Shown: positions 25,721-36,339 of the stretch, one piece after another | How positions within the stretch are numbered: the first letter of the stretch is position 1 | Layout of the letters: each line of letters opens with the position of its first letter | Source of the DNA: Corylus avellana | Taxonomy: Eukaryota > Streptophyta > Magnoliopsida > Fagales > Betulaceae | Direction of reading: 5' to 3' | Assembly: GCF_901000735.1 (NCBI RefSeq) | Contig: NC_081544.1 | Span: 10,913,608 to 10,977,607, forward strand | DNA length: 64,000 nt | Translations under genes and position numbers: made by a program | Notes under the pieces: generated by a model | Seen by the model: the letters and a program-made list of their open reading frames with translations, nothing else | What the model was told of the DNA's origin: nothing | The model's database searches: none

Positions 25721-25968
25721 AGAAAAAATACACTAATCCTCTATGATGCAACACTGTTTTCTCATTTACTCATAAACTATCATTGGTGACACTTCACTCT
25801 TTCAACTATTTAGATGAAACTAGTGACACTTCACTTCACACTTCACTATTTAGATGAAAAAAAAACCTCTCGCTTTTAGTTTAGGGCTTAAAGTCAAATG
25901 GACAAACAAACACGTTACACACGTTTTTATTTTTCATGTGAGATTGACTTCAAGGGAAAGTGGGAGAC

Positions 25969-26164
25969 TGTTTGAGTATTAGTTAATAACCTAAAATTCA
26001 ATTTGATTTGTGTGACATTTTTTTTTACGATATTAGGTCTCTCACATGGTTTAAGTATAATGTTAACTATATATATATATATAAGTTATTGGATACTCTC
26101 CCATTGCAAGCTAGTTTTTAATGATGAGTTTTACCCAAAGTTTATATCATTTGGTATCAGAGCC
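25969..26164 (+). mobile_element. Short LTR with tRNA-Met primer-binding site
   Basis: TGGTATCAGAGCC at 26152-26164 is the classic primer-binding site complementary to initiator tRNA-Met. It follows ...ATATCA by two bases, the normal spacing to an LTR end. A start at TGTTTGAG (25969) would give an LTR of about 181 bp. A diverged piece of the same LTR lies near 29845-29910. No coding domain follows. Confidence 0.5.
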
Positions 26165-27446
26165 AACTAGCACGTAGAGTATGGGATCAGACTCAACTCA
26201 TCGAATATGGGATCAAAAAGGTTGCCGCTTTGTGGTTGAGTTACAGAGGAGGCAACCTATAGGCTAGATTAAAATTTCCTAGCACTATGTATAAGTATAA
26301 TGTTAAAGCATTGAATACTGATAGATAAGTAGAGCGACCAAAATAAAAAAGGCTACCACTGGGTCAATGTTTATAGAGTGGGTAGTGGACGTTGGCTGCG
26401 GAGCGTAGTTATGTGTTACAATCCTAGGTGCCCTGCATGACGGAAGTACAATCTTAATCATGTGTATATAAACTCTTGGGCACCCTCTGTAACACCCCAA
26501 GGAAATCAATTAACAGATAATTGACTCCATGGTTCACCTTCCACCCATATTTATCTCGGAACAAGACTCAGGATTCTCATTATCTCCAAAGAGAGACTAC
26601 AGTGCAAGACTTTAACTAAGGAATAGAGATAGCAATAATTTAAAACCACAATCATAATAACGAAAGCGAAACTGAAAGCATCATAACAATTAACATAGAT
26701 AGATTTTCAAATGTATCGGTCAGAGACCGGTCACTAAATATAATACATATCACTAACAACTGTTCCGAATAAACTAGGGCCTATGTCTAACTAAATAAAG
26801 CATTAAGATGATCTCAAGCAACTCCAGACGAATAGATCCGTCGACATTCCACATTGACTTGAGCCATATAGGGTCCAAGTCCTCAAATTATCTTGAACAA
26901 ATCCACTATAATTGCTAGTTGTCTTCCCAGATCCATCCTTAGCTAAGCTACCTAAACAGAGCAGTTACACATAATGGAGGGGAAATAATACAAGGGTAAA
27001 TCCGACGACTTAGTAAGTAAAATGCACACGATGTACATGTCATTGGAATGATGAACTCAGTTGTTAATAAATCACATGCAGCATTGTGAGGTGACAATTT
27101 ATCATGGATGCAATATAGATATAATACATACTATATTTATGAGAATCAAGTCATAGTTCAAATTGTATGATTCCCCGAGATATTACCCCTTCTTAGTAGG
27201 GTTAGTGCTGTCTCGATGAACCTATAATACAATGTCGGTGTCCTGACCATTGTACGCTATCGTTCATAACTAGCAGCCTGACCGAGTCCGACCTCGGGTG
27301 GCCCACAATACTAAAAATGTATATCCTATAGTGACTCTCCAATCAAATATGGTTGCATCGGTCATGATCCAACCATTGGATCCAAGGCCCTAATAACATA
27401 CAGTTGACCATAAAGTTAACATGTATAGTAAGCCCGCATGTTGTTG
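26165..27446. other. Retroelement-derived non-coding sequence
   Basis: No ORF of note. TGTAACACCCCAAGG at 26489 looks like an LTR or internal start, and the moderately GC-balanced sequence up to about 27440 has no recognisable host gene. Confidence 0.4.
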
Positions 27447-28611
27447 TGCAAATTTTAATTACTCGCAAGTGCACGAATTGTTTGCAATAAAGGGTTTTGC
27501 AAGTACGAGGTCGATCCCACAGATAATTGTATTTTTGAAAACAATTTTAATCTAACCTAGTTTCGAAAATTTTGTAATTGAAAATAAACAAAATAAAAGT
27601 AATCAAAAGATAAATACTAAGGTTTCAGAATTCACACTCACCAAATCAAAGCACACATTATTATGTTTGTTCATATATCCGAATTTCAATAAAATCCTAT
27701 CCATGTTATATTTTCACAAAAATAACCCATTGAAGGATTCAATGAATCCATCCATTATACAAATCACAATGCATATCCAACTTAAATCAAAATTATCCGA
27801 TGTATTCATTTGATTAACGAAAACAACGGATATCCCATTTAAATTAAAGATGCACTGTATCCATTGGATGAAACACATTGAATATCCAACTTTGGCACAA
27901 ATATTAATCTAAACAATCAATTACAAGAACTTAATCAAACAATTTAACTGAAATGAACATACATTACACTAAACGTCGGAATTGTATGAATAAATCATAA
28001 AAATATGCAAATAAATCAATGGTGAGGCTTAATCTTCAACCTTAGTTGAAGGATTAGCCTCTCATGACAAAAGAAATCATAAAGAAACTAATTAACTTCA
28101 TTAAAATCAAAGTACTTACAAAACAATTGGAGTTCAAAGCTACAAAAACCCAAAAAACTCGAAAATGACAAAGAACAGCGCCCCCTGGCGCGCCTCCATA
28201 CGTTTCCCTAAAAAAAATGGTATTTATAACCCTAATTTAGGGTTTTAGTGCTTCCAGATCGGACGAGTGCGCTCGATCACACTCGAGCATGCTTGACTTC
28301 TCCTGCAGCGCAGCGCTCGCGCACTAATAGATTGCTTGTGGGCATGTATGCGCTCGAGCGTAACACTTCTACGATCGAGCGCATATGCGCTCGAGCTTAG
28401 GAGTGTGCGCTCGATCCTACTTCCTCAAATGGCTATTTTTCCAACCTTCTTCCAAAATCTGCATTTTTCACCTTAAAGCCACAGTTTTCTCTTAGCAACC
28501 TGCAAAACACTAAAAATACCAAAACTAACACGAAACATCATATTAAGACACAGCTAAAGGATTAACATATATAAATTAAGGGCTCAAATATACAATATTT
28601 GGCACTCATCA
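27447..28611 (-). mobile_element. LTR (about 1.17 kb) of a large LTR retrotransposon, minus orientation
   Basis: On the minus strand GTTTGGGGGTATT (a polypurine tract) precedes TGATGAGTGCCAAATATTG, the expected PPT-LTR junction at 28611-28612. The LTR would end near 27447 at ...AATTTGCA. It contains a dense cluster of CGCTCGAGCG- and CGATCGAGCGC-like palindromes (28260-28425). No second LTR is seen in the window. Confidence 0.55.
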
Positions 28612-29880
28612 AATACCCCCAAACTTACATTTTGCTAGTCCCTTAGTAAAACAAAACGAAAAAAAAACTGAAAGCGAGAAACATAAATCCGCTGTCATGG
28701 GAGAGACGATTGCATTTAGCATATGCAACAAGCCTTTTAAACCCCTAGGCATCTCTAGTGGACGAGTGAAGTCTCGTGAGGGTTTAACATGAATGATACC
28801 TACAAACATTGTCAGTGTTATGTTATTGAAAAGAACAAACTATGGTTCTCATTCATAAGCAGGCTTAAAAAGGTAAACACCATCATCACACTCATTAGGG
28901 CATCCAAAATCAAAGAACTCATAAATGGCAATTGAGACAACACATGTTTCAATAAGTGCAAGTTGAAATTAGCATATAGTCATGAGGCTTCAATTTACTC
29001 ACAAGATAAATACCTCAAAATTCATTGGAATCTTTATCAAATGAAACAACCAAGGCAAGATATGCATTTTTTATTTTTTATTTTTGTGTAGGTTGTACAA
29101 TACTTAGCTTCCTTAAGCTTTCTAATTGACCCATGTAACGAGTGTTAGGCCAATGACTCCCAAACTAGATGGTTTTAGGGCACTAGATGTAAAATATACC
29201 TAAGGGCTTAATAACTCGAGTAAAAAAGGTTACGAAGCCAAACTAGCATACAATCAACCAACCTAGAGTTTTACACCTTTTTACGGGAACATTCAATGCT
29301 TAATGAGGCAACAGGCCGGTTACTTAGTGCGAACTCAAAATGATTTTGTTTTTTTTTTTTTTTTAATTTTCACGCCAAGGTTATTTATCAATAAATCATC
29401 AACAAATCTCAAGATACACATGATTCATTTCAAATTTCATACCTCACAGACTCTATGCTAATGTGCTTGTGATAATCAACTCAACACAAATGAAGTCTCT
29501 CTAACCCAAAAAATGAGTCTAAGGACTCAGATTCCTAATGATATGATGAGTGACAGTCTTGCAAAGCACTGGACGTTTGGTGTACTATTTGCACTGTGAT
29601 TTAGAGTTTGCAAGGCGCACGTTCGCTCATTACCCAGTGGGTCACAATTTGGTCAATGAACATTCAGTGTACTATTTTACCCAATGGTTTCTTGGTTTTA
29701 GGCCGAACATTCAATGGTCTTTCTGTTGTACATTCGGTCAGAACCGAAATTCTCAAACTTCTGATTCCAAATGCACCCTAACGAACTGAAAAATCTGGCT
29801 AACCCTTCAACTAAGCTAACCACAACCTAGTAATTAACCGGGGCACTAAACCGTCCTCTTGCAAGCCAGTTTTCAATATT
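28612..29880 (-). mobile_element. Internal non-coding part of the same LTR retrotransposon
   Basis: Continues upstream (minus sense) from the polypurine tract and contains no gag or pol similarity. 29540-29760 resembles, inverted, the ACCGAATGTTCG-rich LTR at about 32400-32600. Confidence 0.4.
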
Positions 29881-30526
29881 AAGTTCTACTCAAAGTTTAT
29901 ATCATTTTCGTTACTAAAAAAGTTGTTTATATTTATAGATTTACAAAAACATTTGGCATTGCACATGCATTTGATGAATGTAGTCCATAAGTCATATTGT
30001 ATGCGGTTTAAGTGTGGTAATGTGGTTAATACACAGAAGATCAAAACGATAGTTCCTTGTGGCTTATATACCATAGTTTGTTGTCATTAATGAAATTCAA
30101 CATTTCATCTTATCAAACTATAACACATTAATCATTATATTGATTATGGAAGTAAAGACTTCTAATTGATATGTTAGTGTATTTAGAATACATTGAACTG
30201 GACGATAGTGAATTTTTATTTTATATACTACTATCAACTAAATAAATTGAACTCAAGATTGCTTATAACATTGGTTTTCAATTCCGAGAGGATTGTGAGT
30301 TCAAATGTGAAGGGAATTTACTTTGATATATACATGAGTAAGATCTTAAATGGTTAATACCCCAATATGCTGTGTGATTTTGCATGTACTGTTGTGGAAA
30401 AACTATTTTTCAAGATGAATCCGTAATCTCTTTATGAGATAAATATCCCATCGAGATAGATTTAATGGAAATTGATCATTCTAAGTCTTAGGTCTGAATA
30501 TTTTAATAAGGAGTTACAAAAAAATA
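29881..30526. other. Retroelement-like remnant
   Basis: No coding signal. The stretch containing GAGAGGATTGTGAGTTCAAA resembles 36825-36880 in the solo LTR, suggesting a related, older LTR fragment. Confidence 0.35.
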
Positions 30527-30537
30527 CTTAAGAATTT

Positions 30538-30670
30538 GTTTTTTGTTTTTGTTTTTGTTTTTTTTTTTTTTTTGACATGTCCACACAAGAGAGGGGAGGA
30601 GGGGATTCGAACTAGTGACTTCTGCTTCATAAGGCGTGGTCCCCAGCCGATTGAACTACCCCTTGGGGAC
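30538..30670 (-). mobile_element. tRNA-derived SINE
   Basis: Minus-strand family member: a T-rich tail, GACATGTCCACACAAGAG, a box B complement (GATTCGAACTAG) and a box A complement (CCGATTGAACTA). Flanks ACTTAAGAATTTG and ACTTTAAGACTTTG are an imperfect target duplication. This is the best-preserved SINE in the window. Confidence 0.68.
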
Positions 30671-30934
30671 TTTAAGACTTTGTTTCTAAGAGTATAAGAA
30701 TAATCAATAGATTAAATTGGCGACTTAAGGAATAATGAGACAGTGAACATAAAGTGACTGTAAATTTAATTTATATTTATTTCACCATAGATATTTCTTA
30801 GAGTGATTAAATGCCACTCTTGTATAATTAAATAAACACTAGAATGTAATGTTATGCAATGGGAGGAATTAGTTTCTATATCAACAATAAAATACAGGAT
30901 TCCTTGTGTCGGGTCATGAACTGTCATTCCACTT

Positions 30935-31032
30935 AAATCCATTTGGTGTTAAGGGTTTTTCTTTTTTCTTTTTTTTTAAAAAAAGAAAAAAGAAAAAAGA
31001 AAAAAGAAAAACCCTTAACACCAAATGGATTT
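30935..31032. repeat. 98-bp near-perfect palindrome
   Basis: Arms of about 40 bp read AAATCCATTTGGTGTTAAGG followed by a pyrimidine tract, then the exact complement after a short T/A spacer. The DNA or RNA could fold into a long hairpin. It sits within LTR-type sequence. Confidence 0.85.
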
Positions 31033-31199
31033 AAAAAGAAAGAAAAGAAATTGATGTGAAGGGAGAAAAACTTAAGCCTTTTATTGACCTTGAAATCATG
31101 CCCAGTAGGTCTATTTTTAGAGCTGCTGTAAGGATTGAAATTATCTCCCAACAATCCCTTCCTCACGATGAGGGTTCCACGACTTGATTCTATGACTTC

Positions 31200-31650
31200 T
31201 TGGCTCTACTATTCTCAGACTGAGAGCCGTCATTCCATTTAAAATCAATTGATATTATGGGAGACAAACTCAACTCTGTTAAGAACTTTGACATCGCGTC
31301 CAACATGATTGTTTTTAGAGCAGTTGTAGGGAAAGACATTAAAAGAGTACCTCAAATGTATAAGTTGAAATGCTTTAGCACCTTGCCACTTCATGTGGCC
31401 TTCATTCATATTTATAGAAAATTACATATAGTCTAGATGTTCATGTACAGAAGGATAAATGTTTACAAGTAGAGACCCAATACAATTTATATTCTTTGAT
31501 ATGCTTTGCTTTGAGATATCTTATCTCTCATCCATTTGTTTGTTCTCATCATGTGTTGTAGAGTCCTGATCGTACCTCTCTTCATGTGTTTGTTCTCATT
31601 CACTCTTATTTGGAAAGTTTTGAATTGCAAACGTATTAAGTGCTTTAACA
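31200..31650 (-). mobile_element. Probable LTR of the copia-type element
   Basis: On the minus strand a purine tract (CAGGGGGA) lies immediately before TGTTAAAGCACTT at 31650, a PPT-LTR junction downstream of the RNase H fragment. The LTR's distal end is not resolved. Confidence 0.45.
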
Positions 31651-31702
31651 TCCCCCTGTAAGATCAATGGGGTGAAACAACGTTGACCTTGGTAATAAAA
31701 TA

Positions 31703-32242
31703 CTAAAATCGTGGGGCAACTATAGGTTCTGTGAGGACGTTCGCAAACTGATCTTTGTTGGGAATGAATATGATTTGAACTATCTTGTTAGCTACTCGAT
31801 CATGGACAAAGTGAAAGTCAATTTCCACAAGCTTAGTGCGAGCATGAAAAACTAGATTGACAGAGAGGTACATTGCACCAATGTTATCACACCATAAAAT
31901 AGGTGTTGCCGTAAGTGGGATACCAAGGTCACGTAGTAGGACCTTAACCCATAAGACTTCACCTACAGTGTTGGTAACTGCTTTGTACTCTGCTTCCGTT
32001 CTTGATCTTGAGAAACTAGGTTGTTTATGTGAGCACCATACGACAAGATTCAAACTAATGAATACGAAATAAGCACCAGTAGATTCTCGATCATCCAAAC
32101 ATCCGGCCCACTCTACATCAGGGAAGGCTTGAAAAGTGGAAGATAAGGTGCGCTTCAACAATAGGCCATGAGTCATAGTGTGCTTAAGATACCGTAGGAT
32201 CCTCTTCACGGCTTGCCAATGCAGCTTTGTTGGTTGATGCAC
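31703..32242 (-). pseudogene. Ty1/copia polyprotein fragment, RNase H end
   Basis: 179 codons matching the C-terminal RNase H region of plant copia polyproteins. It opens with the WQAVKRILRYLKHT motif, passes the DVEWAGCLDDRESTGAYFVF stretch (catalytic Asp near its start) and SRTEAEYKA, and ends with VEIDFHFVHDRV and QFANVLTEP. The upstream reverse transcriptase, integrase and gag are missing, so it is a 5'-truncated relic on its own strand. LTR-like sequence follows downstream at 31650. Confidence 0.85.
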
Positions 32243-32249
32243 GGATTAA

Positions 32250-33000
32250 CACATGCAATTTACTGAGAAGGTCAAATTCAGACGTGTTAGAGATCGGTAG
32301 TTGTAGTGATTCAAATAATTAACTAAGCTTAGGTAGCTTAGTTAGAGGGTAATTTGGACTTTGGGTCACTAGGAACAATTGGAAGGGCATTTTAGAAATT
32401 TGGACTTTCTGACCGAATGTTCGTTGGGGGGCCACACGAACGTATGCCTACAAATAGTACACGAACGTACGCGTAGGACCAACCAAACGTTCATTGACTT
32501 TTGGTTGACCACTAGGTAATGCCTGAACATATGATGCAGCCTTTGAACCGCTGGGTAAACAGTACTTGAATGTTTGCCCCTATAGTACCGAACGTTCGCT
32601 ACTTTTCAGAACTGCCCCTGTAGCGCACTTAGCTTTTTCCCCTATATAAACCCACCCCTCTCGAACCTTCAGCCTTATTTTAGCCACTGTTACTCTCTAG
32701 AACCCCTACTTAAGTGATTTTGTGAGTTTTGTGAGTTCTTGAAGGAGAATAAGAGATTTCTTGGAGGCTTTGCTTCAAGAAAGTAATCTTCTAAGCTTAG
32801 CATATTCCTTACTTAGTGTTATGCTATGAAAGTATTTTCATAGTTAACTTAGTTGGCAGTTTTGAGCTTTTGGTTATGTTGCTATCCTTAATCTTGATTT
32901 AAGCATGAGTTAGTGTTTCATTCTTGTTGGACTTACCTTTATGAATGGAGACGTTGTTTTGGGTTAGGAAGTGTTAGAAACCCTTTGTTTGTGGCCTTAT
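32250..33000 (+). mobile_element. LTR-like sequence with TATA box
   Basis: CTATATAAACC at about 32641 lies in a context typical of an LTR promoter, with a leader after it. The upstream part repeats CGAACGTTCG-like motifs also seen inverted at 29540-29760. No coding domains; boundaries unresolved. Confidence 0.4.
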
Positions 33001-33033
33001 AAATGAGTAAACAAAGCACACACATTTCATCAT

Positions 33034-33205
33034 GAGGAATGCTAGGCTTACAAACAAATTTTACAGAAAAACTTTTACAAACTGATGTAGTACAACATGA
33101 TTAGATATAAGATAAGTTCAAATTTTTAAAAACCTTATCATGTTGTGCCACATCAGTTTTGTAAAATTTTTTCTGTAAAATTTGTTTGTAAACCTAGCAC
33201 TCCTC
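33034..33205. mobile_element. 172-bp MULE-type MITE
   Basis: Flanked by identical TTTCATCAT (33025-33033 and 33206-33214). Inverted arms of about 60 bp start GAGGAATGCTAGG and GAGGAGTGCTAGG, nearly the whole element. The 9-bp target duplication fits Mutator-like transposition, and the low arm divergence suggests a fairly recent insertion. Confidence 0.85.
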
Positions 33206-33289
33206 TTTCATCATAGAGTTAAGCTCATTGCCATTTATTTTTATGTCAATTTGGATGATCGACAAATTGACTCGGTCACTTTGACGATA

Positions 33290-33290
<1 letters not shown>

Positions 33291-33347
<57 letters not shown>
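33291..33347. repeat. Long poly(A) tract
   Basis: More than 50 consecutive A residues. No retroposon body was recognised upstream; the length is prone to sequencing error. Confidence 0.9.
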
Positions 33348-33349
<2 letters not shown>

Positions 33350-33538
33350 CATGATTATTTTCACGTTGATGAAATGCTATAAAATGATAAAAATGACATA
33401 AAATGCCAACAAGATTTACACTTTGTTTTGTAAAAAAAATAATGACGATACATAAAAAAACAAAACTAATCACCGAGTGTTTTTTATTCGGAAAATTGAA
33501 AAATACATCAACTACCGCGTAACTGTTGCCAAGCCATC

Positions 33539-33782
33539 CTTAAAGCCTGTTTGGAATTGCGTTTGATGAGCTTAAAAGTGATTTTAATACTTAAAAAGTC
33601 CATTTGAAAAAAAAAAAAGTACTCGTTTGGTAAAAAAATTAAAAGCGTTTTTAAGGGTCTAAAAAGTCAAAAAAATGGCCAAAACGCATTTTTTGCAAAA
33701 GCTTAAAAATAAAGCTTTTACCCAAAAGTTCTTTTTGACTTAAAAGCTCTATTTCTCAAACGCAATTTCAAATAAGTTCTTA
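33539..33782. mobile_element. Small MITE with inverted ends
   Basis: Inverted arms include TTTGGAATTGCGTTTGA at the left and its near-complement TCAAACGCAATTTCAAA at the right, with AGCTTAAAAG/CTTTTAAGT further in. The target duplication was not resolved. Confidence 0.5.
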
Positions 33783-33962
33783 CTGAGCTTAAGTAATAGT
33801 AGGGTCTCACCCTGTGAAAAGGAAAATTACAAAACAATCCTTATTGCAAGTTTGTTTGAAGTAAATCAATCAAGTCTCTTGAAACAATTTTTCATAATTT
33901 TTATTGGTGAATCGTTTTGTCATATTTTTCCGTTTTCTTTGTTTCTATACATCTACCATCAA

Positions 33963-34128
33963 GAGCGGAACTAGAATATTTAGTTTGGGTGGGCAAACTT
34001 TCAAAAATAAAAAGAAAAAAAAAAACAGCTTGGGAGGGGCAAAATTTAATTTTTAAAAGTATTTAATTTTTTTTTTTGGATCACCCCTTGGCTTGGGGCT
34101 GGAACCCCGGGGGTAGTTTCACTCCTGT
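33963..34128. mobile_element. Degenerate hAT-like MITE
   Basis: AGAGCGGAACTAGA at the left partly mirrors AGGAGTGAAACTACC on the opposite strand at the right, and the body resembles 9962-10160. An (ATA)n run follows at 34135-34167. Confidence 0.35.
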
Positions 34129-34135
34129 CTACCAC

Positions 34136-34167
<32 letters not shown>

Positions 34168-34309
34168 TAACAAAATTAAGAATAATGCTACACTTATTTA
34201 TATTTTTTTTTATAATTTTTTTACATAATTATGTAAAAATTAAAATTATGATTAAACCTGAAATAAATCTTTATTAAATTTTACCCTAAAAAAATAGGAG
34301 TAAACTTTA

Positions 34310-35896
34310 TGGTGCACCGAACCGGAATCTCTTGAAATGCTTCATCACAAAGACTACGCGATCGAACCGTCCGTTATTATGGGTCCACCATTCTGAACGG
34401 TCAAACATTTGTGCTGTTTTATAATCCGTTGCAGGGGGTTTCTTCTCCCCCTGAATTCTGAAATATTGCACAATACTGTTTTCATTTTGAGGGGCTATAT
34501 TCAGCTACGACGTACGTTCTTTCATCATCCTTCCGACGTCATTTTGCCACCTATTTGTTTCATTATTTAAAAAAGAAACCATATTATTAATTGACCGACT
34601 CTTAAATAATTGGAATGATATGATAATATAATTCAGTGTTTGGATTATTGTCACATTATCTTAATTGTATGACAGATATATAAATATTAATTAAATAAAA
34701 AATTTCTATTGCAAAAATAATGAATTTACTATTAAAAATGATATTTAGTAAATGACTAGCATATTATTTTTCTTTTGAACAATATGAAACTTTCATTAAT
34801 GAAATTTTATGAGCATAAAACTCTTACAACATAGAGCATACAACTTTAAAAAATTATAGCCAAAAGCTAGGAAGGTTATAAAGTCATAAAAATGACTTCA
34901 AGCTTCCGCTAACTCATGTACAATTACATTTAAGGAACAAATCTGCAGACTAGATTTACGATATGGGTAGCCCAAATACAACACAAAAATAAAAAACAAC
35001 TAGAAACTAAAAATTTAGCCATGAGAGTTAAGCCCCCACACCGATCTAGTCCATCATCAACTCAATGGCTATGACAACAAATCCATCCTCAACCTAAAGG
35101 CCAGGACAAACAAAATAAAAAACAAAAAATAAAAGCTCTACAAGCAGCAGCGGAGGAGCACAGCATCGTAGACATCCCTTCGGAAGACAGGCCTTGGCCG
35201 AAGAAGATAATTAGATCTATGGTTAAAGAGACTAGATCTGGATTTAGATCTAAATCTACAAACTAGATTTAAAGCAACCCCCAATAAATGGAGACCCGTG
35301 GAGCCTATAGAGAAGACACCAAACACTACTACCGTGAAAGGAGAGGAGGAAAGATCTACATTTAGAACTTCCCTCCTACTAGGATATTATTGAGGTCGAT
35401 CACAATCAAAACAACTTTTGATTTTTTATTTTATTTTTTTTTTACAAGCCTTACTTATCTAAAGACTATTTTCACTAGCATATTATTTCAATTATATGAT
35501 AGTTGTAATCTACTAGACATTATTACTCTTTAATATTTGATTAATTAAATTGTTGACAATGACGCTATATTAGAAAATTCGTATTGAATTAATTATTGCA
35601 ACATCACAAAAGGACAAAGACTTTCTTAGACTTACCAAGCCGTAATCGATGACTTCTTTTGATCTTTTTATTTTTATTTTTATTTTTATTTTTTTAATTT
35701 TTAATTTAATAAGGATCCTTTAGATTCTTTTAGATTATTTTCAATGTAAAAGTCTTAAATCTTAATAATTATTTTTCAATTAAATTATTTAAATTTTATA
35801 ACTTTAGTGCTTACCATTAAGCCTTTGATTGGTTTCCCGCTTAAAAATGTGTGCTTTGAAAAAATAGCAATTTAAAAATGTAGTTAATAAAAATAT
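34310..35896. repeat. Diverged paralogue of the F-box upstream region
   Basis: Aligns, with indels, to about 16548-19340. Shared landmarks include ACTACGCGATCGAA, CACATTCTGAACGGTCAAACAT-like sequence, TTTTGAGGGGCTATATT and TTTAAATTTTATAACTTTAG. It lacks the MITEs present at 16782 and 18575. Homology resumes at 43001-43145 after the nested insertions. No F-box coding sequence adjoins it. Confidence 0.75.
34770..35473. mobile_element. Retroposon-type insertion with 15-bp target duplication
   Basis: Flanked by identical ACTAGCATATTATTT (34755-34769 and 35474-35488) and absent from the paralogous region. A 15-bp duplication suggests target-primed insertion of a LINE-like or processed sequence. 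CTTTCATTAATGAAA near the left end resembles 3' ends of plant LINE copies. No reverse transcriptase was recognised. Confidence 0.55.
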
Positions 35897-36339
35897 GGGA
35901 TAATTACCTTTACCTCCGTGAACTATAATGTATTTTCACTTTCCCCCATGAACTACCAACTGTGATACTTGATCCCTATGAATTACCATTTTGTGCCCAA
36001 AACCTCTATTCCGTCAGTTAAAGGCTCATTCCGTCAGTCAGAGGAGTTAACTCTGATGGTCAAAGTGACAATGCGTTGTAGTTCATGAGAGTAAAGTAAC
36101 AATGCGTTGTAGTTCGTGAGGTCAAAGTGACAATGAATTGTAGTTTATGGGGGCAAAGTGACGGGTAGACCGTCTGAATTAACGCATTTGACTTATGAAA
36201 GGGGTCTTTGACTAACGGAACGGGGGTTTTGGGCACAAAATGGTGGTTCACGGGGGTTGAGTGTCGCAGTTGGTAGTTCATGGGGGAAAAGTGCCAAAAC
36301 GTTGTAATTGATGGGGGAAGGGGGAAAGGTAATTACCCC
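35897..36339. mobile_element. 443-bp MULE-type MITE
   Basis: Flanked by TAAAAATAT (35888-35896 and 36340-36348). Terminal inverted repeats GGGATAATTACCTTTACC and GGGGTAATTACCTTTCCC continue for well over 100 bp through CCCCCATGAACTACCAACTG. The internal part holds tandem GTAGTTCATGAG-type repeats. The related sequence near 19330 (GTTAATAAAAATAC) represents the site without it. Confidence 0.8.

Larger units (their letters stand above)
20927..26052. repeat. Direct duplication, copy 2 (5126 bp), begins at a gap
   Basis: Matches 15701-20826 base for base where compared. It ends at ...CACATGGTTT, after which unique sequence follows. It holds no F-box coding sequence, so it would be a promoter-region copy only. 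Confidence 0.97.
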
